Shown here in pieces: positions 1 to 8,706 of a stretch of DNA of 64,000 nt; position 1 is the stretch's first letter; the number at the start of each line of letters is the position of its first letter. The stretch spans positions 62,001 through 126,000 of the forward strand of contig NZ_RQGG01000010.1 in assembly GCF_004769665.1 (NCBI RefSeq). Direction: 5' to 3'. The position numbers and the translations under genes are program-made. The notes below the pieces were generated by a model. The model was given only the letters and a program-made list of their open reading frames with translations. It made no database searches and had not been told where the DNA came from. Source of the DNA: Leptospira kemamanensis. GTDB taxonomy: Bacteria > Spirochaetota > Leptospiria > Leptospirales > Leptospiraceae.

Positions 1-516
1 AAAGTTTTACGAAAGAAAAAACCAATCCAACTAGAATTAGAAACGAAACCTCTCAATGAAGCTGATATTCGAATTCCACACGGAAATACAAGATTCCAAC
101 CTCCCAAATATTTAATGTTAGCTGGCATTGTTTTCTTAGAATTATCAGAAACCTATTTAACTGAACATGGCAATCAATGGCGCAATCGTGTTAGCAAAGA
201 ACTCCTGTATTTAAATGACTTTTATCGAATCAAAAGAAAATCGAAAGAAGGCAAAATTGTCTTTTTATCACAAGTATTTCCACTGTCAGGGAATAAAGCA
301 TACCACACTACTCACCAAGTGATTTTAAAAACAGTGAATGGGAAAGAGGTTTCGTCTTTAGAAGATCTACGAGACATCGTAAACCAATCCGATTCGCCAT
401 TCATCCAATTTGTATTGAATGATGGTACCGAATTGGTCTTCAAAAAAGAAGAAATTCAAAGTTTAAACGAAGAAGCAAAAAAGAATTTCCAAATTCAAAA
501 AGAATCAAACTTCTAA
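1..516 (+). CDS. Deg/HtrA-like serine protease, C-terminal PDZ part (5' truncated by window)
   Basis: The frame is open from base 1 with no start in the visible part, so this is the last ~171 codons of a longer gene. The ending resembles the second PDZ domain of Deg/HtrA proteases: a beta strand with FLSQVFP, a pattern reading VILKTVNGKEVSSLEDL (the 'V.SVNG..V..L..L' signature of plant and bacterial Deg PDZ domains), then a strand FIQFVLNDGTELVF. The catalytic domain would lie upstream of the window and is not seen, so the protease call is inference from the PDZ part. The stop codon overlaps the stop of the convergent gene on the minus strand. Confidence 0.6.
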   Translation, partial: KVLRKKKPIQLELETKPLNEADIRIPHGNTRFQPPKYLMLAGIVFLELSETYLTEHGNQWRNRVSKELLYLNDFYRIKRKSKEGKIVFLSQVFPLSGNKAYHTTHQVILKTVNGKEVSSLEDLRDIVNQSDSPFIQFVLNDGTELVFKKEEIQSLNEEAKKNFQIQKESNF

Positions 517-1727
517 AATCCAACTTGGTAATTCAATTGTTTTGAAATGAATAATACTTTTATGAGGAATAAAACCAAAATGAGAAGTGTAACAAGAATA
601 TATTCTTGTTTGCGGATCGTTTTGTCTTCATTATACAACAATAAAAGCACAGGGATGCTAAGTGTAAACATTCTAGATACGTTTTCATATACAGACCAGA
701 AATGGTAATACCCAGCTGTTCCGACCATAAAGAGAATCAGTAAAAATGAAATCCTAAATTCCCATCCTTTCGTGAGTTTTCCTGTGAAAGGCAAAAATAC
801 TCCTAAGAAGAAAAGTACAAGCAGTGGGAACCGTGAAAGAAGTCGTGCCAAATCTTTCCAATTGTTTCCATGAGCCAATTGGCTCCAGATGGATTCCATA
901 TAAGAAATCATTCCTTCCAAAGGCAAAATAAAATCGGTAAGTCGTCCTGGTCTCCAATTGGGAAAACGGTATGATAAATACAAATGCCAACAGATGGGAA
1001 TCACTAGGACCAATCCAACGATAATCATCTTTTTCCAATCTTTACGAAACAAGGCAGCTAAGCCAAGAGGGAATAATAAAAACAGAGCTGGTTCTTTTGT
1101 GAGGATTGCTAAACTGGATAATAAAATAAAAACAAGATGGTTTTCTTTTATATAAAAATAGTAAGCGATGATCAAAAGAGACACCATAACAGAATCACTC
1201 ACAAGAACATAATAACTCCCCAATGCGAATGGACTGAGTAAATATAAAACCGCATAAGGTTTCGATTCTTCATCTAAAAGTTTCCTAAGAAAAAAATAAG
1301 AAACTAAAATCAACGTGATATTCCAAAAATACATCCCAAAAATGGCACTTGTTTTTCCAAAAAAACCAAATAATGCAACTAACAAAGGATATCCGATCCT
1401 TGGAGCACGATAGGATTCATCAAATCCCTTTGGCCAATTCAAATTAAAATTGGAAAGTGGTCTGGAAAAATAATAAAAAATTTGTCCATCATATCCCGCC
1501 CCTAAATCCCCTTCTTCTCCTTTGAAAAGAATTGCGTTTTTTGGAGTTTCGGACTCATTTTGTAAGGCAAACTCATGTCCAAAATTCACCATGGAACTAG
1601 GATTCCATTCGTATTTTTTCCAATACGAAATCGAGGTAATCCCCCATATTAAAAGAAAAACTAAAACCGTTAACCATTGTTTTGTGTTTAGATACAGGAA
1701 TATTGGATTTAACTTTTTTAGTAACAT
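513..1727 (-). CDS. Polytopic membrane protein, GT-C glycosyltransferase-like
   Basis: 404 residues with about ten hydrophobic segments. After the first helix there is a long loop carrying GYDGQIFYYFSRPL and then RAPRIGYPLL, a combination seen in membrane glycosyltransferases and glycopolymer-formation proteins that use polyprenyl-phosphate sugars; I infer a GT-C-like role in transferring a sugar on the periplasmic side. No acidic DxD motif is clear in the first loop, so the catalytic claim is soft. Its ATG shares one base with the TAA of the upstream gene (TAATG), which implies translational coupling and places it last in the glycan operon that begins near 6600. Confidence 0.6.
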   Translation of the reverse strand: MLLKKLNPIFLYLNTKQWLTVLVFLLIWGITSISYWKKYEWNPSSMVNFGHEFALQNESETPKNAILFKGEEGDLGAGYDGQIFYYFSRPLSNFNLNWPKGFDESYRAPRIGYPLLVALFGFFGKTSAIFGMYFWNITLILVSYFFLRKLLDEESKPYAVLYLLSPFALGSYYVLVSDSVMVSLLIIAYYFYIKENHLVFILLSSLAILTKEPALFLLFPLGLAALFRKDWKKMIIVGLVLVIPICWHLYLSYRFPNWRPGRLTDFILPLEGMISYMESIWSQLAHGNNWKDLARLLSRFPLLVLFFLGVFLPFTGKLTKGWEFRISFLLILFMVGTAGYYHFWSVYENVSRMFTLSIPVLLLLYNEDKTIRKQEYILVTLLILVLFLIKVLFISKQLNYQVGF

Positions 1728-3316
1728 TATGGTTTCTCCTGAAACGATTCCGTTTTCTGATTTGAGAAGTACGGCTCTAATGATTTGGAAAAAATAGAAT
1801 TATAAAAACTGGCACCTTCGTATGTTAAATGATGAGGATCAAAAAAATACCGAACATCTTTCACAACATCGGTATGATCAATGAGTATTTGCCCACGTTT
1901 TTCTAAATTCGTTCGTAGATCAGAAATCCAATCCTTTCTCCACTGTGAATTCTGATAGTAAGCATACTCAATTGGATTTTCAGGACTTAAAACTAAAACA
2001 AAGGGAATTTTGCTTTGATAAAAATAATCTGATATTTCTAAGATACGATTGTATTCAGTCCATGGCTCGAAACGCACCGTGTTCACTGTTTTTTTTGCTT
2101 CCCGAACAATGTGAAGACGAAATAGTTCATTTCGATTCCCAGAATCTTTGATCATCCTTTCAAAGTATTCGTCCCTGAATTCAGAATCAGACATCTGGAT
2201 AAAACGGGTGTCATCCCAAAAACTTCTTCGGGAATATGCAAAATTTTCACTACTCAATCGTTTGCAGAAAAAATGAGACAAACGAATTCCAACAGTTTCA
2301 TCTTTTCCATACCGAATCAAATTCACTTCTTTCGCCGAGGGGACATTGGATCCCACTTGGATTTGCACGATATTCCATTCGTTTTCTTTACCCACTAACT
2401 CATTCCATCGTATATCGACCCAACCTGATTTCGTAAAAGTTTTTACTGTGGAAACACTTGGTGTCTTTGCTAAAAGAGATGTTTCATCTGAGTAAAATCG
2501 AAACGTAAGCTCTGTATTTGGTTTTTGTAAAAAAATGGATTCTCGTTTTCTTTGTTCCGTGCAAGAGATGGTTGCTACTTCTTTGGTCCACCCTTTGGAC
2601 CATATCCCTTCTTTGGGAATCTCACCTTGGTATAAATGATATTTCCTTCCACTTCGAAAATGGTTATCAATATAAACCACAATAGGATCCCAAAAGAATA
2701 CTCTAAAACGACTCACATAAAACAAGGATTTGGTGGCTAGTTTCGAAAATGATTTTCGGGAGATTCGATAACCGTATTCTTTTAGAAATTGTGTTGGATA
2801 AATGGTTTTGGTCGGATACCGATCTGCCAATTGTTGAACCCAAACGTCTTCTTGGAAAGTGAATCTGTTTTCTGATTTATCTAGATATTCCCATTGTAAA
2901 TCAGCGAAATTGTGAAGGTAAACAACAAGATCAGGATTCGTGGAACGTAATGTTTCTTTATAATAATAAAGATCTGTGGGCGACATGGCCACGTGAGAAA
3001 AAAAATCGTATTTCGTTTTTCGATCTTTGGTTTGATTCAATAAATCTGGTAATACTGAATACAAAGCAACGGAACTACCTGTGATGATGGTTCTATGTTC
3101 GTTTTTTTCTTTTTGTAAGGATTTTGTTTTGTAAATAAAATTGTACCAAGGAGAAGAATCCCACTCTGTCTCGTTGGGGAATTGAAAATAGAGGTCATAA
3201 AATAACACTCTATCGAGTAAAAAAATACCAGCTAACAAACAAATGGTAGCGAGAAACACTTTCCATTTGATTCCTATTCGGCTTTGTGTTACGGGTATTC
3301 GGGGATCAGTTTCCAT
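1727..3316 (-). CDS. Membrane-anchored SGNH-hydrolase-like protein (DUF1574-type)
   Basis: 529 residues with one N-terminal transmembrane helix (about 19-35) and a large extracytoplasmic domain. Residues 79-84 read TGSSVA, the block-I Ser position of SGNH esterases, and near the C-terminus FFDPHHLTYEGASFY supplies a D-x-x-H-like pair. This layout is typical of acyl/acetyl-modifying proteins of surface polysaccharides and of the DUF1574 family expanded in Leptospira. A ~190-residue insert separates the two motifs. It overlaps the preceding glycosyltransferase gene by 28 bases, so it is cotranscribed; a role in trimming or acylating the operon's glycan is inference. Confidence 0.6.
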   Translation of the reverse strand: METDPRIPVTQSRIGIKWKVFLATICLLAGIFLLDRVLFYDLYFQFPNETEWDSSPWYNFIYKTKSLQKEKNEHRTIITGSSVALYSVLPDLLNQTKDRKTKYDFFSHVAMSPTDLYYYKETLRSTNPDLVVYLHNFADLQWEYLDKSENRFTFQEDVWVQQLADRYPTKTIYPTQFLKEYGYRISRKSFSKLATKSLFYVSRFRVFFWDPIVVYIDNHFRSGRKYHLYQGEIPKEGIWSKGWTKEVATISCTEQRKRESIFLQKPNTELTFRFYSDETSLLAKTPSVSTVKTFTKSGWVDIRWNELVGKENEWNIVQIQVGSNVPSAKEVNLIRYGKDETVGIRLSHFFCKRLSSENFAYSRRSFWDDTRFIQMSDSEFRDEYFERMIKDSGNRNELFRLHIVREAKKTVNTVRFEPWTEYNRILEISDYFYQSKIPFVLVLSPENPIEYAYYQNSQWRKDWISDLRTNLEKRGQILIDHTDVVKDVRYFFDPHHLTYEGASFYNSIFSKSLEPYFSNQKTESFQEKP

Positions 3317-4011
3317 TTTCTTAATAAAAGTTTTTTTGCAAATTGAATGGCTAGTTTTAAAACCTTACGATTGAAACTGCTATTTGAAAAAACGTATTTG
3401 ATGGGAAGTTCTTTGATGTTACCATTGTGTTTGGAAACAATCGACAATGCTTCCATATGGAAATCAAAGGCAACTGATTCCAATGGGTAGTTTGCAATTT
3501 TCTCAAACATGGATCTGGAATAACGTCTATATCCACTAGTGCAATCTCGCAATCGATTCCCAAACAGATTGAATACCCCATTTGACAAACAGTAGTTCAT
3601 CACTTTCGCAGCTAACCAAGAGATCAGTTTGCGATACAAAGGCACATTCACTGTCGAGGTTCGAGATCCGATGACCAAATCACAATTGGGAAATTGGATA
3701 AAGTCTTTGAGATATGCTGCATCATGGGACAAACCAGCATCCATAGTAATGACCCAATCATATTTTTTTTCGACAGCATACTTCATCCCATCTTGGATTC
3801 CTTTTGGGATATGAGTATTTTTCTCATGTCGGATCACATGGAGTTTGGATCCGAATTCTTTTGAGAGTTTTTTTAGAATCGTTGGTGTTGCATCCTTACT
3901 AGCGTCATCTGTCACAGAGACATCTGCATAGGCGATCGCGCCACGCACCACTTCTTCAATTGTGGCTGCTTCATTATAAGCTGGGATCACCACAAGTGTT
4001 CGATTTGCCAT
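3289..4011 (-). CDS. GT2 glycosyltransferase, polyprenyl-phosphate sugar synthase (Dpm1-like)
   Basis: 240 residues, one GT-A domain. Visible motifs: VVIPAYNEAATIEEVV at the N-terminus, DDASKDAT (nucleotide binding), and MDAGLSHDAAYL in the DxD-bearing position, followed by VIGSRT and DCTSGYRRYS. The 'D..LSHDP' and 'D.TSGFR.Y' signatures are those of dolichol/polyprenyl-phosphate mannosyltransferases. There is no C-terminal membrane helix, so it is a soluble or peripheral enzyme. Together with the GT-C-like and SGNH-like genes downstream it suggests loading of a sugar on a polyprenyl phosphate. Its start lies one base after the stop of the upstream epimerase gene. Confidence 0.8.
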   Translation of the reverse strand: MANRTLVVIPAYNEAATIEEVVRGAIAYADVSVTDDASKDATPTILKKLSKEFGSKLHVIRHEKNTHIPKGIQDGMKYAVEKKYDWVITMDAGLSHDAAYLKDFIQFPNCDLVIGSRTSTVNVPLYRKLISWLAAKVMNYCLSNGVFNLFGNRLRDCTSGYRRYSRSMFEKIANYPLESVAFDFHMEALSIVSKHNGNIKELPIKYVFSNSSFNRKVLKLAIQFAKKLLLRKWKLIPEYP

Positions 4012-4012
4012 A

Positions 4013-5053
4013 TTACTTACCAGCGATGTTGAATACGTCTTTGTTTGCTTCGATCCATTTCAAAAGCCGAGTGACCCCTTCTTTTGGAAGAATTTTTGGA
4101 TTGAATCCAAATTTCTTCGCTTCGGAAATATCACAGATAAAGTAACGCATGTCACCTGGTCTTTCCACCTCAAAGAGAATCTCTTGTTTTTTTCCAAGAA
4201 TTTCGCCTATGAGATAAATACATTCTAATAAGGAGATTTTATGTGGGCTAGCACCACCAATATTATAAACACCTGGAATTGGGTTCTTAAAAAATTCTAA
4301 ATAAGACTTTGCCCCATCTTCCGCGTGTAAAATATCTCGAGTTTGTTTTCCAGTTCCAAAAATACGAAGAGGTAAACCAAAAACAGAACGAATCGCAAAA
4401 TTTGCAACCCAACCATGGTCTTCTCCACCAAACTGACGTTCTCCGTAAATTCCTGTAAATCGGAAACTAGCCGCTTTCACGCCATACATATCTGTATAAG
4501 ATCGAACATAATGTTCGGCACTCATTTTAGAAGCATGAAGAGGAGAAATTTGGCCTACCATTGTTGGATGAGTGACAGGTATTTCCACTGGTTCTCTTAC
4601 ATAGGAAGTTTTGTCTTCTTTGAGACTGTCGTTGATCGAGTTTCCGTAAACATGGATTGAAGATGTGTTTACTACAGGGATTTTGTGTTTTCTTGCAGCT
4701 TCCATCACGTTAAATGTTCCGATCACATTCGTTGAAAAATCAAGTTCTGGATCTTCCCAAGAAATCGTCATCGCAGGTTGAGCTGCTGTGTGAATGATAT
4801 AATCACAATCTGCACTGCGATCCATTAAATGTTCTATGTTTCGGATATCACCTTTCACCATGGTAACACCAAGGGATTTTAAATAATTCCAGTTATAATC
4901 TCGAGTAGCGTCTGTTCCGTAACCAGTGCGTTTCAATTCATATTTTGTCATGTTATCAAAACTGACAACATCCCAACCTTCTTTACGGAATAATTCACAA
5001 ACATGGGATCCTAAAAATCCACATCCACCAGTTACTAATACTTTATTCGCCAT
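4013..5053 (-). CDS. NAD-dependent epimerase/dehydratase (extended SDR)
   Basis: 346 residues. The Rossmann signature VTGGCGFLGSHV is at the N-terminus; the catalytic Ser/Thr region is NTSSIHVYG and the usual Y-x-x-x-K is replaced in position by a H-x-x-K stretch (LHASKMSAEH), so the active-site tyrosine seems to be His in this protein; this deserves checking. The rest (FRFTGIYGERQFGG, GVYNIGG) is typical of UDP-glucose 4-epimerase/CDP-sugar dehydratase relatives. Overlaps the upstream gene by 11 bases. It presumably makes the nucleotide sugar used by the glycosyltransferases beside it. Substrate cannot be told. Confidence 0.8.
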   Translation of the reverse strand: MANKVLVTGGCGFLGSHVCELFRKEGWDVVSFDNMTKYELKRTGYGTDATRDYNWNYLKSLGVTMVKGDIRNIEHLMDRSADCDYIIHTAAQPAMTISWEDPELDFSTNVIGTFNVMEAARKHKIPVVNTSSIHVYGNSINDSLKEDKTSYVREPVEIPVTHPTMVGQISPLHASKMSAEHYVRSYTDMYGVKAASFRFTGIYGERQFGGEDHGWVANFAIRSVFGLPLRIFGTGKQTRDILHAEDGAKSYLEFFKNPIPGVYNIGGASPHKISLLECIYLIGEILGKKQEILFEVERPGDMRYFICDISEAKKFGFNPKILPKEGVTRLLKWIEANKDVFNIAGK

Positions 5054-6599
5054 CGCGACTTTCTCCTAAGAAAAACTTTTTTGATAAAATTAATTTGAAT
5101 ATTTGGAATGAATCCGAAATCATATCGCGCAATCGATATTCCACTTGTCCTACTGGTTTGAAGTAAGAAACTGGAATCTCAATACATCTCATATGGGATC
5201 TGACGATATCAATCATCATCTCCACTATGAATTTTCGATCCTCTACAAGTAACTGAGGTTTTACACGGTCATATGACTCTCGCCAAACAGAGAAAAATTG
5301 ACAATCTACATCCGTAAATCTTGGTTCTTGGCCCCACCAAAATACTTCTACCAATTTCCCCATCAATAAATTCACCAATCGATACAATGGTTTTAAATTG
5401 GAACCTTGTTCGATCATCTGTCTTGTTGTCCTTGTTCCAATGACCATGTCCGAATCTTTCATGTATTCGAGGAGTTTTGGAAAATCTTTGGAACGAAAAG
5501 AACCGTCTGGTGAAACTACAACCAGAATATCTCCTGTTGCGTATTCCATTCCACGGCGGACTTGTTCTCCCAATCGTGTGGGGTCACCATCACCAGGGAA
5601 AGTATATGTTTTTACTTTTTCTTTTTTTGCAAGAGTCAATGTTTCATCAGTGGATTCGTTATCTATCACAATGATTTCATTGAACTTGTCTTTAAAATCA
5701 ACAATGACATCCGTAATGGAACGTTCATTGTTATTGGTTGGGATTATCAAACTCGTTTTGAATTTCGAAAACAAATCGTTTCTAACTTCGTAAACAGCAT
5801 GATAATAATCTTGCATGGAGTTGATATTGAAATACTCACAATTCAGAGTTGTTGCAAATACTCCCCCACTGGTTTCCTTTGCCATTTTATCAATGACATC
5901 CGTGATTTCGATGACACCAGATTTTGGGGAAGGTGGTGTTTTTTTAAATACTTCAAAATATTCTGGAGTAAAATAATAACTACCCAAACCCAAAAGTTCA
6001 TTCGGAGGATTTTCTGGTTTTTCTACTAAATTTAGAATTTTATCATCTTCTAATACAACTGAATAATTTTTGCGGATACGAGACAATAAGGATGTTTTTA
6101 CAATGCCAATAGAGGCAGACATTTTTGGATGTTTCTTCAGCGCTTTTAGAAACATTTCATGATTGGATCTGTAATAAAATTCATCACCCAAGATGGTAAG
6201 GAAAGGTTCATGGATCATTTTTTCCAAACTGGCAACATCAGAAGCCAAACCTTTTTCCGTCCATAAGACGGTTTCAATGACAACTTTGGGAAGTTCCAAA
6301 CGAATGTGTTCCACTTCCGCTTTGATATGTTCTTTTAGGTGGCCAACAAGCACATACACCTTTTCAATCCCGAATGTTTTCGCCATCAGTTCCACATTCC
6401 TGTGGAGGATGGTTTTACCTTCGATGACAAAGAGTGGTTTTGGTATAAAACTCGTACGGGGATAGGCTCTGGTACCTTTTCCAGCGGCTGCAATCACCCC
6501 AATTCTGATCTTTTTCAATGTAAAAGGAAAGTCCCTGGAAGGAAGGATTGGGTCAATTAGAAAAGGTTCGTTTCCATCGGTAGAATTGGAGTTCCTCAC
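5043..6599 (-). CDS. Sugar nucleotidyltransferase / GT2 glycosyltransferase fusion
   Basis: 518 residues with two domains. Residues ~30-265 are an NTP_transferase domain: IAAAGKGTRAYP, then FIPKPLFVIEGKTILHRN and FLTILGDEFYY, as in glucose-1-phosphate nucleotidyltransferases. Residues ~280-510 are a GT2 domain: TSLIIPTNNNE, IVIDNESTDET, VSPDGSF, VIGTRT and TDVDCQFFSVW. Fusion of a sugar activator to a transferase on one chain is uncommon and suggests channelling. It opens the overlapping glycan operon, though the ~47-base overlap with the gene upstream suggests that gene may share the transcript. The first ATG is used here; the nucleotidyltransferase fold starts only at about residue 30, so a later start is possible. 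Confidence 0.8.
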   Translation of the reverse strand: MRNSNSTDGNEPFLIDPILPSRDFPFTLKKIRIGVIAAAGKGTRAYPRTSFIPKPLFVIEGKTILHRNVELMAKTFGIEKVYVLVGHLKEHIKAEVEHIRLELPKVVIETVLWTEKGLASDVASLEKMIHEPFLTILGDEFYYRSNHEMFLKALKKHPKMSASIGIVKTSLLSRIRKNYSVVLEDDKILNLVEKPENPPNELLGLGSYYFTPEYFEVFKKTPPSPKSGVIEITDVIDKMAKETSGGVFATTLNCEYFNINSMQDYYHAVYEVRNDLFSKFKTSLIIPTNNNERSITDVIVDFKDKFNEIIVIDNESTDETLTLAKKEKVKTYTFPGDGDPTRLGEQVRRGMEYATGDILVVVSPDGSFRSKDFPKLLEYMKDSDMVIGTRTTRQMIEQGSNLKPLYRLVNLLMGKLVEVFWWGQEPRFTDVDCQFFSVWRESYDRVKPQLLVEDRKFIVEMMIDIVRSHMRCIEIPVSYFKPVGQVEYRLRDMISDSFQIFKLILSKKFFLGESRDGE

Positions 6600-7200
6600 T
6601 CATTCCGTAGCCCCTAAATGGCTCCCATTGACCTTTAGAAGGGTTCCAGGTTTTTTCCGGGTTCTTTCCCCCAAGTCCGTTCAAATGAAAGCCCCAAATC
6701 CCTTCTCTCCCCTCAGGTAAGCCAGTCAGTTGCACTCCAACAGGATTCCCCGCGGAATGTTCTAAGGCATAAACCAAAGGGATATGTTCTAAGGTTCCCA
6801 GTAAGGATTCCGAAACTACCCAAACATTGGATTTGTTCTTTTTCAGAGAGAATTGTAGATGGTCACAATCAAAACGACGTAATAAGGCTAATTTTTCACC
6901 CCACTCTTTCATCGCTCGGATTTGACAACCTTCCGGAACGAGAATGGTTTCTTCACCTACTAGAGTGATTTTCCCTACAAATAATACTTCTTCCCAACCC
7001 AAGGTTTTTTTGAATCGGAGTTCCTGCGCGTTGTAAAAAAACTTTCCTTTTTCTTGGAAAATTTCTATACCAATCACTAGGTATCCGTTTTCAGTTGTTT
7101 GACGGTCTGAAAAATACAATCCTTCCAGTGATTTTCCTACCATCGGGTTCGTCCAAAAAGGTAGAAGGCAAATAAGGGATAAAATCAAAAATTTATGCAC
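6553..7200 (-). CDS. Exported hypothetical protein
   Basis: 215 residues. A hydrophobic N-terminus (ILSLICLLPFW) followed by VGKS looks like a Sec signal peptide; the rest is a mixed beta-rich domain with no motif I recognise. Start codon is GTG at 7200, chosen because it keeps the signal peptide; a TTG four codons later would also do. The start codon physically overlaps the ATG of the divergent lipoprotein gene (7195), so the promoter must lie inside the neighbouring coding region. The 3' end overlaps the nucleotidyltransferase/GT2 gene by 47 bases. Function unknown. Confidence 0.55.
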   Translation of the reverse strand: MHKFLILSLICLLPFWTNPMVGKSLEGLYFSDRQTTENGYLVIGIEIFQEKGKFFYNAQELRFKKTLGWEEVLFVGKITLVGEETILVPEGCQIRAMKEWGEKLALLRRFDCDHLQFSLKKNKSNVWVVSESLLGTLEHIPLVYALEHSAGNPVGVQLTGLPEGREGIWGFHLNGLGGKNPEKTWNPSKGQWEPFRGYGMSEELQFYRWKRTFSN

Positions 7201-8706
7201 TTAAATTACCGAGTAATCGCTGCGCTTCTATTTATTTCATCTATTTTTTTCAATTGTTATCCCTTACTTTTAGCAACCCAAGAGGAAGAAAAAAACAATA
7301 CTACCACTTTGCTTGGAACGTATCTACTACTGATTGGAAATTGTAATACGGGCAATGGACTTTGGGCCAGAGACTTAACCACACAAAGCAGTGTATGTGT
7401 ACCTGTCCAACTTTTGTATGATGGGACCAATGTCCAAGTATACAAAGAATTATCATTATCAACTAATTATAATTTGGTGAATTTTGGGGAAGTTTTTGAT
7501 ACCAATATTTATGGAAAACTCATTTCCACATTTGGTACTCCTAGTGACAGAGATGGAGATGGTAAAATCAAAATTTTAGTCATGGACATCAAGGATGGCG
7601 CTACAGCAAACAGCGCTTATGTGGCAGGTTATTACGATCCAGTGAATTATTTCGCGGATAATTTTTTATCTAGAATTCGTTCTAATTACGCAGAAGTTTT
7701 GTATCTGGATGGAAAAGAATTAATTACATCAAATAATTCAGACCCCAATGCCTTTACTTCCACAGCAGCTCACGAATTCCAACACTTACTTCGATTTCCC
7801 AGGATGTATGAAGCAAATCAAACAGATGAACTTTGGATCAATGAAGGAACCAGCGAAGTCGCAAGTGATATTGCTGGTTTTGGTCCTCAAACGAGTCGAC
7901 TCGATTGTTATGCGGGGAGAGAGTCTCGGTGCCTTGATGGGATCAATGGAGTATCCCTAATGGATTGGAATAATAGCAGTAACGAGGTTCTGAAACAATA
8001 TGCGTTTGCTTATGTATTTTTAAAGTATCTCTACGAAAGCTCAGGAACAACAGAAGAACAGAAACAAAACTTCTTTCGAAATTCTGTCCTGGGTGTCAAT
8101 GGGATCCGAGCCAACTCAACTGGAAGTTTGATGTCTGTGTTCCAAACCAGTTCCAATTTCCAATCAACAGCTCTCACCACCCAGAATTCCGATATCTTCT
8201 TTCGGATGTATGCCTTAATCACTGGTTATAGTTTTGGACTTACTAATTTTACCGCTGTGCATCAAGTGAATTCGTCAGGTGTTACACCTGACATCCTAGA
8301 CTTAACCGACGCAGTGCACTATTATCCTTTGCCTACCAGTTTGAATCGGCTTACAACAAATCCTGTGTTACCCACAACAATCAAAACGACAATCAAACAA
8401 GGATCGACTAACTTTTATACTACAAATACACCTGCGATAGATAATAGTACTTCGAGAAAAAATTTTGGTAGAGTGGCTGGAATCAATAACAAAGGAATCT
8501 TTTTTTGGGCAGATTCTCCGACTGGTTTTAACGCAAGCATTCGCAATCGGAAGGAATCAGGAGAGATTCTCACTCCTGTCCAAACAAAACCAAGATCATT
8601 AAAATCGGTGATTGGTACAGAAGGAGATGGAAATCGTTTTCCTATTTGTGGGTTTGAATTTACAAACGGTTTGGTTCATACTTACGAAAGTATTCCAGTA
8701 GAATAG
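7195..8706 (+). CDS. Lipoprotein zinc metallopeptidase (M30/hyicolysin-like)
   Basis: 503 residues. Signal peptide ending at FFNC gives a lipidated Cys21. The zinc motif HEFQH is at about 193-197, followed 20 residues later by LWINEGTSE, whose Glu is the expected third ligand; SDRDGDGKI near 117 looks like a Ca-binding turn. This arrangement matches bacterial M30 (hyicolysin-type) peptidases, which are secreted; here it would be anchored to the membrane surface. The only start that preserves the signal peptide is ATG 7195, with a weak AAGGGA about 15 bases upstream. The last 47 bases overlap the convergent DUF1574-type gene. Confidence 0.8.
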   Translation: MHLNYRVIAALLFISSIFFNCYPLLLATQEEEKNNTTTLLGTYLLLIGNCNTGNGLWARDLTTQSSVCVPVQLLYDGTNVQVYKELSLSTNYNLVNFGEVFDTNIYGKLISTFGTPSDRDGDGKIKILVMDIKDGATANSAYVAGYYDPVNYFADNFLSRIRSNYAEVLYLDGKELITSNNSDPNAFTSTAAHEFQHLLRFPRMYEANQTDELWINEGTSEVASDIAGFGPQTSRLDCYAGRESRCLDGINGVSLMDWNNSSNEVLKQYAFAYVFLKYLYESSGTTEEQKQNFFRNSVLGVNGIRANSTGSLMSVFQTSSNFQSTALTTQNSDIFFRMYALITGYSFGLTNFTAVHQVNSSGVTPDILDLTDAVHYYPLPTSLNRLTTNPVLPTTIKTTIKQGSTNFYTTNTPAIDNSTSRKNFGRVAGINNKGIFFWADSPTGFNASIRNRKESGEILTPVQTKPRSLKSVIGTEGDGNRFPICGFEFTNGLVHTYESIPVE

